DNA of 13,965 nt from Caldilineaceae bacterium (GCA_014879855.1 JACSRH010000065.1:1-13965); one strand, 5' to 3'. Positions 7,052 to 13,965 are shown, numbered from the stretch's first letter. The notes: generated by a model not told the origin, from the sequence alone. Translations and numbers: made by a program.

Positions 7052-8958
7052 AGCATCAACTCCAGTTCTTTATCGACAGGCTCGGCTGTCGGGTCTTCCA
7101 CCAATTGGCTGCGGTAAATCTCTGCGTAAATGGGGCTGTCTTCGATGAGGTCCACATGCCTGCCCTGCGCCACGATCTTTCCCTTTTCAAGCACGATAAT
7201 TTTATCGGCATTGAGCACGGTGCTGATGCGCTGTGCAATGACAAAACTGGTGCGCCCCTTCATCAACTGGTCGAGCGCGTGCTGAATCACCGTCTCGGTC
7301 TGCACATCGACCGCGCTGGTCGAATCGTCCAGAATCAGAATGCGCGGGTTGAGCAGCAGTGCGCGCGCAATGGCGATGCGCTGCTTCTGCCCACCGCTGA
7401 GCGTCGCGCCGCGTTCGCCCACCGAGGTGTCGTACCCCTCCGGGAAACCCACGATAAAATCGTGCGCGGCGGCGGCCTTGGCCGCGGCGATCACGTCGTC
7501 GTCGGTTGCATCCGGGCGGCCATAGGCGATGTTGTCGCGGATCGTGCCGGTGAAGAGGTTGGTCTCTTGCAGCACAATGCCGATCTGCCGGCGCAGCGAC
7601 TCGATAGTGACATCGCGCACGTCGCTGCCATCCACCAGGATGCGCCCGCCGGTCACGTCGTAGAAGCGTGGGATCAGGTTGATCACGCTGCTCTTGCCGC
7701 TGCCCGTGGCGCCGAGGATGGCCAGGGTTTCGCCCGGCTCCGCACGAAAACTGACGCCATTGAGCACCAGCTCTGTGCTGCCAAAATAGCGGAAGGAGAC
7801 ATCCTCGAAGACCACAGCGCCCTCAATCGGCGGCAACGGCGCGGCGCCGGGCTTGTCGGTCACTTCATTGTGCGCGTCGATGATCTCGAAGACGCGATTG
7901 GCGCTCGCCGCGGCCTGGCTCATCTGCGAGATGATAAAGCCGAGCTGGCCAAGCGGGAAGAAGACGTAGACAAGGTAGAGGCTGAACTTCTGCCACTCGC
8001 CGATCGTCAGCGTGCCTTCGATGATCTGGTTGCCGCCAAAGTAGAGCACCGCGGCTTGGCCCAGATTGGCGATAAGAAAGATAATTGGAAAGAGGAAGCT
8101 GAAGATGCGCGCGACGTAGATCTGCTGATTCATCAACGCCACGGCCGCATCGTCAAAGCGTTTCTGCTCTTTTTTCTCCGCGGCAAACGCTTTGACCACC
8201 TTGATGCCTGCCAGATTTTCTTGCAGAATCGTGTTCAACGTCGAAAGCTTTTGCTGCACCTTGATGAAGAGTGGCTGTGTGATCGCGCCGAAGGCCATAA
8301 AGATCACCATCGCCACTGGCAGGATCGGCAGCACCACCAGCGTCAGTTGCAGGTTGGTGAGCAGCAGCATGATCAGCGCGCCGGTGAGCAGCACCACCGC
8401 CTGCACCGCCAGCAGCAATCCCTGGCCGATGAACAGGCGCACCTTTTCCACGTCGTCCGTCGCCCGGATCATCAGTTGGCCGGTGCGGTTGCGGTCATGA
8501 TAGCTGAAAGAAAGGCGCTGAATCTTGGCAAAGAGGTCGTTGCGGAAGTCAAAGGCCACGCTCTGCCCGGCCTTTTCCGACATGTAGGATTGTGCAAAGG
8601 CAAAAACGCCGCGCACCACCGCCAGCACCAGAATCAGCGCGATCGCCCAGTAGAGCGGCGCCAACGGGTTGTTGAGAATCTGGTCAAACTCTGCCACGCT
8701 CATGCCGGTCTGGGCGAGCATGTTGGCCTGCATCTCGGCCGGCGCCTGGGAAAGCTGTTGCGCCATCATCCCGCGCGTCACCGCGTCGAGAATGTTCTGC
8801 ACAAGCTGCGGCACCAGCAATTGCGCGCCTGTGCTCAGCAGAAGCGCGCCATAGGCAGCCAGGGCTATGTTGCGATAGTGGCCCAGGAAGCGAATCGCAC
8901 GGCCCAGGTTCTGGAAACTGGGCCGCGCCCGCTTTGGGCCTTTTGGTTGTGAGGTCAC
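7048..8958 (-). CDS. ABC exporter half-transporter with degenerate ATP site, partner of the downstream ABC gene
   Basis: Type IV ABC exporter subunit, 636 aa from the GTG at 8958. An AAAGGGGGG ribosome site just before this GTG favours it over the TTG at 8973, which lies inside that same stretch. It has six helices and one ATPase domain. Walker A is GATGSGKSS (from residue 416) and the signature is a consensus LSGGQ. Walker B reads ILILDDSTSAVD, with Asp545 in place of the catalytic Glu, and the H-loop His is Gln576 (FVIAQRIST). Loss of both Glu and His marks the non-hydrolysing site seen in heterodimeric exporters such as TM287/288. The Walker motifs of this subunit and the variant signature of its partner would form that site. 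The gene follows MarR by 124 bases, and its stop overlaps the start of the next gene (ATGA). The loop between helices 1 and 2 is Met/Gln/Ala-rich. Confidence 0.93.
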   Translation of the reverse strand: MTSQPKGPKRARPSFQNLGRAIRFLGHYRNIALAAYGALLLSTGAQLLVPQLVQNILDAVTRGMMAQQLSQAPAEMQANMLAQTGMSVAEFDQILNNPLAPLYWAIALILVLAVVRGVFAFAQSYMSEKAGQSVAFDFRNDLFAKIQRLSFSYHDRNRTGQLMIRATDDVEKVRLFIGQGLLLAVQAVVLLTGALIMLLLTNLQLTLVVLPILPVAMVIFMAFGAITQPLFIKVQQKLSTLNTILQENLAGIKVVKAFAAEKKEQKRFDDAAVALMNQQIYVARIFSFLFPIIFLIANLGQAAVLYFGGNQIIEGTLTIGEWQKFSLYLVYVFFPLGQLGFIISQMSQAAASANRVFEIIDAHNEVTDKPGAAPLPPIEGAVVFEDVSFRYFGSTELVLNGVSFRAEPGETLAILGATGSGKSSVINLIPRFYDVTGGRILVDGSDVRDVTIESLRRQIGIVLQETNLFTGTIRDNIAYGRPDATDDDVIAAAKAAAAHDFIVGFPEGYDTSVGERGATLSGGQKQRIAIARALLLNPRILILDDSTSAVDVQTETVIQHALDQLMKGRTSFVIAQRISTVLNADKIIVLEKGKIVAQGRHVDLIEDSPIYAEIYRSQLVEDPTAEPVDKELELML

Positions 8959-9007
8959 ACACCCCCCTTTCAATGCGCTGTTCTAAAAAGATTTGTTCAA
9001 GCCGCGT

Positions 9008-9023
9008 GGCGGAGACATCCGCC
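9008..9023 (-). promoter_or_regulatory. Small hairpin between MarR and the ABC operon
   Basis: GGCGGA and TCCGCC form a perfect 6-bp stem with a 4-base loop in the 124-base gap (8959-9082). No U-run follows directly on the minus strand; a run of five T lies about 17 bases later. It may be a weak attenuator or an mRNA processing site. I see no convincing promoter in the gap, so the exporter genes are probably read from the MarR promoter. Confidence 0.4.
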
Positions 9024-9082
9024 TGAAATTTACCATAACGAGCAGACGGAGATGTTGACGCCCCGCCTCTGACGCCAGTGAT

Positions 9083-9658
9083 TTACTCCACAGTGTGGTC
9101 AGGCGCTTCCTGCTCTGGCTCGACCGCGCAAGGGCAGCCGCCGATTTCTGCAAGCAATGCACCATGCAGCTTGCTCAGTAACCGCTGGAGTTGCGCAATC
9201 TCCTGGGAGGTAAAGGATGCCAGCGGTTGATTGAGATAGCGCGCGTGCAGTGGCGTGTACTTCTGCACGATGGCGCGCCCTGCTTCGGTCAAGTGGATCT
9301 TGAATTGGCGTCGATCTTCTTGATCCAGTTCGCGTTCGATCAGGCCGCTCTCTTCCAGCGCGCGTAGGTGGTCGCTGATCGTATTCTTGGCGACCTGTTG
9401 GGTGCGGCTCAGGTGCGTGGGGTTGACCGCACCCTGGCCCAATTGCTCCTCCACCCACAGGCGCAACAAGATGCGCCAGCGCGGCGCGGTCACCGGGCCG
9501 TCGCGTGTGACTTCGTGGAGCAGACGGTCGTAGGCATGATCCACCGCGCGCACGAGTCGCAACACCTCAAAGCCATGCGCACCCGCGACGCCGGCATCCG
9601 CAAGCAGCTTATCCAGAATCTTTGTTGCCGGCAGCGGCGCCATCGCTGAGATTGTCAT
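9083..9658 (-). CDS. MarR-family transcriptional regulator
   Basis: Winged-helix regulator, 191 aa from the ATG at 9658. The 42 residues that an in-frame start at 9784 would add are Cys/His-rich and cross the promoter region, so I rejected them. The MarR fold is clear: an N-terminal dimerisation helix (KILDKLLADAGVAGAHGFEVLRLVRAVDHAYDRLL, here about 11-45), then WRILLRLWVEE, then the recognition part THLSRTQQVAKNTISDHLRALEESGLI (about 82-108), then the wing ERELDQEDRRQFKIHLTEAGRAIV with the family's D..DRR signature. A C-terminal dimer helix follows, ending in CPCAVEPEQEAPDHTVE; the Cys-Pro-Cys could be redox- or metal-sensitive, which is speculation. It heads the ABC exporter genes and is divergent from the MFS gene. 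Local control of both efflux systems, relieved by a small phenolic or drug ligand, is the likely role. Confidence 0.9.
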   Translation of the reverse strand: MTISAMAPLPATKILDKLLADAGVAGAHGFEVLRLVRAVDHAYDRLLHEVTRDGPVTAPRWRILLRLWVEEQLGQGAVNPTHLSRTQQVAKNTISDHLRALEESGLIERELDQEDRRQFKIHLTEAGRAIVQKYTPLHARYLNQPLASFTSQEIAQLQRLLSKLHGALLAEIGGCPCAVEPEQEAPDHTVE

Positions 9659-9665
9659 GGGGCGA

Positions 9666-9693
9666 ATTGTACGCCTCCGAACTAATTTCGCAA
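9666..9693 (-). promoter_or_regulatory. Probable promoter of the MarR gene (leaderless or nearly so)
   Basis: On the minus strand, TTGCGA (-35, 4 of 6 matches), a 16-base spacer, and TACAAT (-10, 5 of 6 matches). Only seven bases lie between the -10 and the ATG at 9658, so transcription would start at or within a base of the start codon. This fits the absence of a ribosome site and suggests a leaderless mRNA. Confidence 0.5.
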
Positions 9694-9715
9694 TGTAGGC
9701 TTGCTTCAAGTTTCG

Positions 9716-9742
9716 ATGACATGAGGCTGTGTGCTGTACAAT
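9716..9742 (+). promoter_or_regulatory. Possible promoter of the MFS gene
   Basis: TACAAT (9737-9742) matches the -10 consensus in 5 of 6 bases. ATGACA (9716-9721) matches the -35 in 5 of 6, but the spacer is short at 15 bases. The expected start, near 9749, puts the whole 8-bp tandem repeat in the 5' untranslated leader. It faces the MarR promoter across about 45 bases. Confidence 0.4.
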
Positions 9743-9779
9743 CGCGGCTAGAACATGCGTCAGGCAACACGCATTACGC

Positions 9780-9827
9780 GTCACACGGTCACACGGTCAC
9801 ACGGTCACACGGTCACACGGTCACACG
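9780..9827. repeat. Six perfect tandem copies of an 8-bp unit (GTCACACG)
   Basis: Units run at 9780, 9788, 9796, 9804, 9812 and 9820 without any mismatch, followed by a broken seventh (TCACG). The array ends five bases before the GGAAAG ribosome site of the MFS gene. The unit is not a multiple of three, and copies this perfect are prone to slippage. It lies in the leader between the probable promoter and the start codon. Confidence 0.95.
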
Positions 9828-9842
9828 TCACGGAAAGCTTTC

Positions 9843-11189
9843 ATGCTGGCGGCTTATGCACAAACGTTGCGCGCGACCAGCCGCAACGCTCGAATCGTTC
9901 TGTTGTTGTCGGCCATCATGGGCTTGAGCATCGACGGCGGCATCTATTCGGTCATTTTGAACCTCTACGTCCTGCGGCTCAACTTTGGCCCGGAGTTTGT
10001 GGGACAGATCAACTCGATGGCGAACCTCACTTTTGCTTTGGGCAGTTTGACGGCCGGTTGGCTGGGCAGCCGCTACGGCAGCCGGCGCATCATGATCGTG
10101 GGGCTGGGAATTGGCGCGGTGGGCGCGCTGGCGCTGCCGGTGGCGGATTTGACGCCGCCAACCTGGCGCATTGTCTGGCTGAACACCACGCTGATCCTGA
10201 TTTACGCGGGATTGGCCTTCTATTTTGTGAACTCCGGCCCCTTTTTGATCGGCGTGACCGCGGTGAGCGCGCGCGGCGCCATTTTCGCCGTGCAATCCGC
10301 CATCAGCGGCATGGCTTCCTTTGTGGGCGGTCTGATCGGCGGCATCCTGCCGGTGCTCTTTGCGTCGGTGATGATGGTCTCCATGCTGAAGCCGGCGCCC
10401 TATCGCGCGCCGCTGCTCGTCGTCGGCGTGCTGATCGTGGTCGCCTTCTTCATTGTGCTGCGCACGCGCGACCCTGGCCCGGATGAAGCGGAGCCAGAAA
10501 CAGTCGAAGCACAACCAGGCGCACCGCGCCCGCGCTCCGCTTACTCGCTTATCGTCTTTATGTCGGTGGTGCGTTTTCTGCAGGTGGCGGGCGTCGGCGC
10601 CGCGGTGACTTTCTTCAATGTCTACATGGACAGTGGCCTCCAGGTTTCGACGCCGATGATCGGCATTGTGTCGGCGTCGGCGCGCCTGCTGGCCGTGCCG
10701 ATTGCGCTGCTCGGGCCGGTGCTGGCGCGGCGCATCGGCTACGGCGAGGCGTCCGTGCTGGGCTCGCTCGGTGCGTTTCTGAGCCTGCTGCCGCTGGCGT
10801 TGATCCCCACGCCGGCCGCGGCAAGCATCGGCTTTGTCGGGCTGCTGGCTTTCACGTCGATCCGCTTCCCAACTTTCTATGTTTTCATGATGGAGCGCAC
10901 GCCCCCGCGCCTGCGCGCGGCGATGACCGGGGCCGGCGAGATGGCGGCCGGCTTCAGCTTCGCGCTGATCTCGCTGATCGGCGGTTTTCTGATCGTGCGC
11001 TACGGGTATGACGCCACATTTCTGCTCGCCGCCGCGATGACCCTGCTGGGGACGCTGATCTTCGGCGTGTATATCTGGTGGTTGCGAAAACGCCCCGGCG
11101 CCGCGGTCTTCATCCCGCCGCCGCGCCAGGAGACGACAATCATACCGCCGCTCGTGGGGCAGCCGACGCTGGAGGAGGAGGGAGATTAG
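9843..11189 (+). CDS. Major facilitator superfamily (MFS) transporter
   Basis: Twelve-helix secondary transporter, 448 aa from the ATG at 9843, with GGAAAG five bases before it. Earlier in-frame starts would translate the 8-bp repeat array and are rejected. Motif A is clear in the loop after helix 2 (GWLGSRYGSRRIMIVG), with the expected Gly and Arg pairs. The N-half is at about 20-230. A polar, Pro/Glu-rich central loop follows (RTRDPGPDEAEPETVEAQPGAPRPRSA), as in many drug exporters, then the C-half, starting YSLIVFMSVVRFLQVAG. A short proline-rich tail (FIPPPRQETTIIPP, LEEEGD) ends the protein. The substrate cannot be read from the sequence. Position, divergent from MarR and an ABC exporter, suggests drug or metabolite efflux under MarR control. 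Its stop codon lies inside a 7-bp repeat. Confidence 0.9.
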   Translation: MLAAYAQTLRATSRNARIVLLLSAIMGLSIDGGIYSVILNLYVLRLNFGPEFVGQINSMANLTFALGSLTAGWLGSRYGSRRIMIVGLGIGAVGALALPVADLTPPTWRIVWLNTTLILIYAGLAFYFVNSGPFLIGVTAVSARGAIFAVQSAISGMASFVGGLIGGILPVLFASVMMVSMLKPAPYRAPLLVVGVLIVVAFFIVLRTRDPGPDEAEPETVEAQPGAPRPRSAYSLIVFMSVVRFLQVAGVGAAVTFFNVYMDSGLQVSTPMIGIVSASARLLAVPIALLGPVLARRIGYGEASVLGSLGAFLSLLPLALIPTPAAASIGFVGLLAFTSIRFPTFYVFMMERTPPRLRAAMTGAGEMAAGFSFALISLIGGFLIVRYGYDATFLLAAAMTLLGTLIFGVYIWWLRKRPGAAVFIPPPRQETTIIPPLVGQPTLEEEGD

Positions 11190-11202
11190 AGATTAGAGAT
11201 TG
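11182..11202. repeat. Three tandem copies of a 7-bp unit (GAGATTA)
   Basis: GAGATTA, GAGATTA and GAGATTG follow one another across the MFS stop codon (TAG at 11187-11189). Together with the adjacent tract at 11224-11258 they fill most of the 71-base gap between the convergent MFS and Nudix genes. I see no standard terminator hairpin there. Confidence 0.75.
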
Positions 11203-11223
11203 GGAAGGCATGAGGATGGCTTT

Positions 11224-11258
11224 TCGCCCCTCGCAACTCGCCCCTCTTAACTCGCAAC
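11224..11258. repeat. Short direct repeats of TCGCCCCTC and CTCGCAAC
   Basis: TCGCCCCTC occurs at 11224-11232 and 11238-11246; CTCGCAAC occurs at 11230-11237 and 11251-11258. The tract ends two bases before the Nudix gene stop. It looks like another of the low-complexity intergenic tracts of this genome. Confidence 0.6.
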
Positions 11259-11260
11259 GC

Positions 11261-11980
<720 letters not shown>

Positions 11981-12024
11981 GGGTAACCTCACACTGCATT
12001 GTGTTGGTCGGAAGCAATTGAAAG

Positions 12025-12037
12025 TGTCATCGTGACA
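12025..12037. promoter_or_regulatory. Short dyad TGTCA-TCG-TGACA
   Basis: Perfect 5-bp inverted arms around three bases, about 45 bases upstream of the Nudix-regulator start in the divergent gap (11981-12149). It is a candidate operator for the adjacent regulator, supported only by symmetry and position. Confidence 0.3.
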
Positions 12038-12052
12038 ACATCCTCAGCCATT

Positions 12053-12078
12053 TTGCCACAGATCATGGCGTGTGGCAA
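12053..12078. promoter_or_regulatory. Dyad TTGCCACA-N10-TGTGGCAA
   Basis: Perfect 8-bp inverted arms (12053-12060 and 12071-12078) separated by ten bases, in the divergent gap between the Nudix regulator and the membrane-protein gene. The arm centres are 18 bp apart, which suits a dimeric regulator, but the DNA could also fold as a hairpin. No T-run follows on either strand, which argues against a terminator. Confidence 0.45.
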
Positions 12079-12149
12079 TTTGTGCGCTCTTTGCTGCCTC
12101 CCTTTCCGATTTCCCCAATTACTTGCCGTCATGATACGCTGCGCAACTT

Positions 12150-13235
12150 ATGCTGATGCGTTTTTTGCGGCGAGTACAGCCGCTGTTTGTGGTGCTGGCC
12201 GTGATCCTGATCGCCCTGCTGCTGCGCAGCCAGTGGCAGGAGTTGCGCAGCTATGCGTGGCAGATCACTCCCTTCTGGCTGGCGGTTTCGGCCGGTTGTC
12301 TGGCCGCGGCGTGGGCGGTCGAAGTGCTGCTCTGGCTGCGCCTGCTGCGCGCGGTCGGCGGTCATCTACCCTACTGGCCCGCGGTGCGCATCTGGTTTCT
12401 CAGCGCCATTGTGCGCTATATTCCTGGCAATGTCTGGCAGCCGCTCTCGATCACGCTGTTGGCGCAGCGCCGCGGCGTCAAGCCGGAAGCGACCCTCACC
12501 AGCATTGTGCTCTATCAGGCGATCATTCTGCTGGCGGTGGCGCCGATCGCCGCTGTTTATTTTGCCGTGACAGACAATTGGGGGGTGTTGACCGACCTTG
12601 TGCGCGACGCACCGTGGCTGACCACCGGAGGAGTGACCACCGGAGGAGTGATCACCGGAGGAGTGATCACCGGGGGGTTGATCACCGGGGGGTTGATCAC
12701 CGCGGGGCTGACGCCGCTGGTCGTTTTTGTGCTCCAGCCGGCATGGCTGATCGAGATCGTCAACTGGGGCTTGCAGCGTCTGGGGCGTGCGCGCCTGCCG
12801 ATCGGGTTGACGCGGGCCGCGCTGGTGACGGCGCTGGCGCTCGCCCTTGTGGATTGGCTGCTCTGGGGCGCGGCCTTTGCCGCGCTTGCCTTTGGCGTCA
12901 ATCAATACACGCCTGCCGCCATGGCGTCGCTTGCCCCGCACCTGATCGCCGTCTACCCGGTGGCGTATGCCATCGGGTTCCTGAGCTTTTTCACGCCAAG
13001 TGGGTTGGGCGTGCGCGAAGGCGCGCTGTACCTGCTGCTGGCGCCAATTACCGGCGGCGCGACCATCACGCTGCTGGCAGTAGCCATGCGCCTCTGGACG
13101 ACGCTGGGCGAGGTGATCGCGGCTGGGATCAGCGCGTTGATCCCGGATCGCATTGCCGATCGCACGGCTGAGGCGGCGGCAGGTCAGCCCGCGGCCACAG
13201 GGGGCGAGCGCGACCTGCGCAAAGGATTGACGTAA
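12150..13235 (+). CDS. Flippase-like integral membrane protein, LPG_synthase_TM / UPF0104 family
   Basis: Polytopic membrane protein, 361 aa, close to the usual family length despite an insertion. Hydrophobic helices lie at about 11-26, 41-65, 80-105, 118-140, 188-202, 222-250, 262-282, 290-308 and 310-328. Two family hallmarks are intact: RYIPGNVWQ (89-97) and PSGLGVREG (283-291). The family includes the membrane domain of lysyl-phosphatidylglycerol synthase (MprF) and many stand-alone proteins beside glycosyltransferases. No C-terminal aminoacyl-transfer domain is present, so lipid flipping or a transport role is likelier than lysylation. Residues 158-187 are six pentapeptide repeats, [T/I]TGG[V/L], in or next to a membrane segment. 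ATG codons at 12150 and 12156 both lack a ribosome site. The glycosyltransferase gene follows with no gap, so the two are surely cotranscribed. Confidence 0.87.
   Translation: MLMRFLRRVQPLFVVLAVILIALLLRSQWQELRSYAWQITPFWLAVSAGCLAAAWAVEVLLWLRLLRAVGGHLPYWPAVRIWFLSAIVRYIPGNVWQPLSITLLAQRRGVKPEATLTSIVLYQAIILLAVAPIAAVYFAVTDNWGVLTDLVRDAPWLTTGGVTTGGVITGGVITGGLITGGLITAGLTPLVVFVLQPAWLIEIVNWGLQRLGRARLPIGLTRAALVTALALALVDWLLWGAAFAALAFGVNQYTPAAMASLAPHLIAVYPVAYAIGFLSFFTPSGLGVREGALYLLLAPITGGATITLLAVAMRLWTTLGEVIAAGISALIPDRIADRTAEAAAGQPAATGGERDLRKGLT
12621..12710 (+). repeat. Six tandem 15-bp units encoding [T/I]TGG[V/L] inside the membrane protein
   Basis: Units start at 12621, 12636, 12651, 12666, 12681 and 12696. 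Units 1 and 2 are identical, unit 3 differs from them by one base, units 4 and 5 are identical, and unit 6 has two further changes. Neighbours are most alike, the pattern of recent local duplication. The translation is TTGGV, TTGGV, ITGGV, ITGGL, ITGGL, ITAGL. Copy-number change would keep the reading frame. Confidence 0.97.
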
Positions 13236-13965
13236 GTGGTGACAACAGGCGCGCACACACACACTGCCTGGCTCCCCGCGCACCGCGCGCGCGTGCTCAT
13301 GGCATGTTTGCTGGCCTTTGGCCTGGCGACCTTTCGCCTGGATTTTCAGAGCCTGTGGTACGACGAGGGCGTGACCGCTGCCGTGGCGCAACAAGGACTT
13401 GCTGAACTGACGCGCTGGACCGCGAACGACATTCAGCCGCCGCTTTATTACTATGTCGTGGCAGTGTGGGGGCAATGGGCTGGCTGGAGCGAGTGGGCGC
13501 TGCGCTTCCCGGCCGCGTGGTTCGCCACGCTGACAACGCCACTGCTGGCCGTGTTGACGCTGCGTCTGAGCCGATCCACGCGCGCGGCGCTGCTCGCCGC
13601 ACTCTTTGCCGCGTTCCATCCGCTGCTGGTCTACTATGCGCAAGAGGCGCGCATGTACGCCCAGTTGACCGCGCTCGGGGTGCTGGCCGCCTATCTACTG
13701 CTGCGTCTGGCCGATGATCCTGCACCTGCCTGGTGGCAATGGGGTGCGTTTGTGGCGGTGGGAGCGGCGGCAATCTACACCCACTATTTTGCCATTTTCT
13801 TGCTGATCGGGCTGGCCGCGGCCTTTGCGGTCGATCTGCGGCTTTGGTCGCCGCGCGTGGCTGCGCGGCGAAAATTGTGGGCGTTGCTGGGGGCCGGCGC
13901 GCTGGTGCTGTTGCTCTATACGCCCTGGCTGCGTGCGATCCTCGGCCAGCTGGCCGAGGATCGCA
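13236..13965 (+). CDS. GT-C family glycosyltransferase (GT39/ArnT/PMT-like), partial at right edge
   Basis: The first 243 codons of a polytopic glycosyltransferase that leaves the window. The GTG start at 13236 directly follows the TAA of the membrane-protein gene, and AAAGGA nine bases upstream serves as ribosome site; a GTG at 13239 is an alternative. After a short basic N-terminus and the first helix (about 20-34), LWYDEGVTAAVAQQG (40-54) carries the Asp-Glu pair (D43, E44) that marks the catalytic first outer loop of GT-C enzymes. IQPPLYYYVVAVWG and YYAQEARMYAQLTALGVLAAYLLLR follow, both standard motifs of GT39-like proteins that use polyprenyl-phosphate sugars as donors. The acceptor is unknown. 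Linkage to an LPG_synthase_TM protein points to envelope glycolipid or protein glycosylation on the outer membrane face. The C-terminal half is not visible. Confidence 0.87.
   Translation, partial: MVTTGAHTHTAWLPAHRARVLMACLLAFGLATFRLDFQSLWYDEGVTAAVAQQGLAELTRWTANDIQPPLYYYVVAVWGQWAGWSEWALRFPAAWFATLTTPLLAVLTLRLSRSTRAALLAALFAAFHPLLVYYAQEARMYAQLTALGVLAAYLLLRLADDPAPAWWQWGAFVAVGAAAIYTHYFAIFLLIGLAAAFAVDLRLWSPRVAARRKLWALLGAGALVLLLYTPWLRAILGQLAEDR

Noticed and set aside
5105..8952. Two very long plus-strand frames (5105-7030 and 7105-8952) opposite the ABC exporter genes
   Set aside because: The minus strand encodes full, motif-complete ABC exporters. The opposite frames are low-complexity and have no family signature.
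9659..9784. Extended N-terminus of the MarR regulator from 9784
   Set aside because: The added residues are unlike the family and their codons contain the probable promoter.
9780..9827. CRISPR-like array
   Set aside because: The 8-bp units are directly adjacent with no spacers, so this is a simple tandem repeat.
9729..9842. Upstream GTG start of the MFS gene, giving a translated repeat (VTRSHGHT twice)
   Set aside because: It lies upstream of the probable -10 element and has no properly spaced ribosome site, while the ATG at 9843 has GGAAAG at five bases and gives a normal MFS N-terminus. A frame-switching role for the repeat is therefore not claimed.
12253..13171. Other plus-strand frames overlapping the LPG_synthase_TM gene (including the one from 11999)
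   Set aside because: They are out of frame with the conserved RYIPGNVWQ and PSGLGVREG motifs.
12366..13643. Long minus-strand frame opposite the membrane protein and glycosyltransferase
   Set aside because: Gln/Arg/His-rich composition without domains; the plus strand has two clear conserved membrane proteins. Its GDQPPGDHSS repeats are just the complement of the 15-bp array.

Overview
The window looks like chromosomal DNA of a Chloroflexota bacterium, most likely of the Caldilineae/Anaerolineae type. This is an inference from three things: high G+C; a sugar-binding lipoprotein whose mature N-terminus is an Ala/Pro/Thr and GEQA-rich linker after the lipobox Cys; and several short tandem repeats in the gaps between genes. 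No rRNA, tRNA, transposase, phage gene or CRISPR array was seen. It reads as ordinary but regulator-rich accessory chromosome.

Region 1 (1-3800, minus strand) is a carbohydrate ABC uptake locus. In transcription order it holds a LacI-family repressor, a solute-binding lipoprotein, a MalF/UgpA-type permease and the first 72 codons of a MalG/UgpE-type permease that leaves the window on the left. The repressor has its own well-formed promoter (TTGACA, 17-bp spacer, TACAGT) with two identical 13-bp operator-like sequences, one in the spacer and one just past the expected start of transcription. A 16-bp hairpin lies between the binding-protein gene and the permeases, where it could keep binding-protein mRNA more abundant.

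Region 2 (4051-4947, plus strand) is a single FAH-family hydrolase/hydratase, divergent from the repressor and possibly part of the same sugar-catabolic function. A purine-rich/pyrimidine-rich inverted repeat separates it from the next operon.

Region 3 (5057-11189) is an efflux module. A MarR-family regulator is followed on the same strand by two ABC exporter half-transporters that overlap by ATGA, and a 12-TM MFS transporter is divergent from them. The two half-transporters show the complementary defects of a heterodimeric exporter with one degenerate ATP site. The MarR/MFS gap holds facing TACAAT -10 elements and six perfect copies of an 8-bp repeat.

Region 4 (11261-13965) has a Nudix protein with a C-terminal winged helix (NrtR-like, minus strand). 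Divergent from it are a flippase-like integral membrane protein (LPG_synthase_TM/UPF0104 family) and, with no gap, a GT-C glycosyltransferase cut by the right edge. The membrane protein carries six in-frame copies of a 15-bp repeat, [T/I]TGG[V/L]. The last two genes probably act together in cell-envelope glycolipid or glycan assembly.

The most unusual signals are the pentapeptide minisatellite in the membrane protein, the 8-bp repeat before the MFS gene, the dual LacI operator and the intercistronic hairpin. I saw no complete new defence or biosynthetic system.
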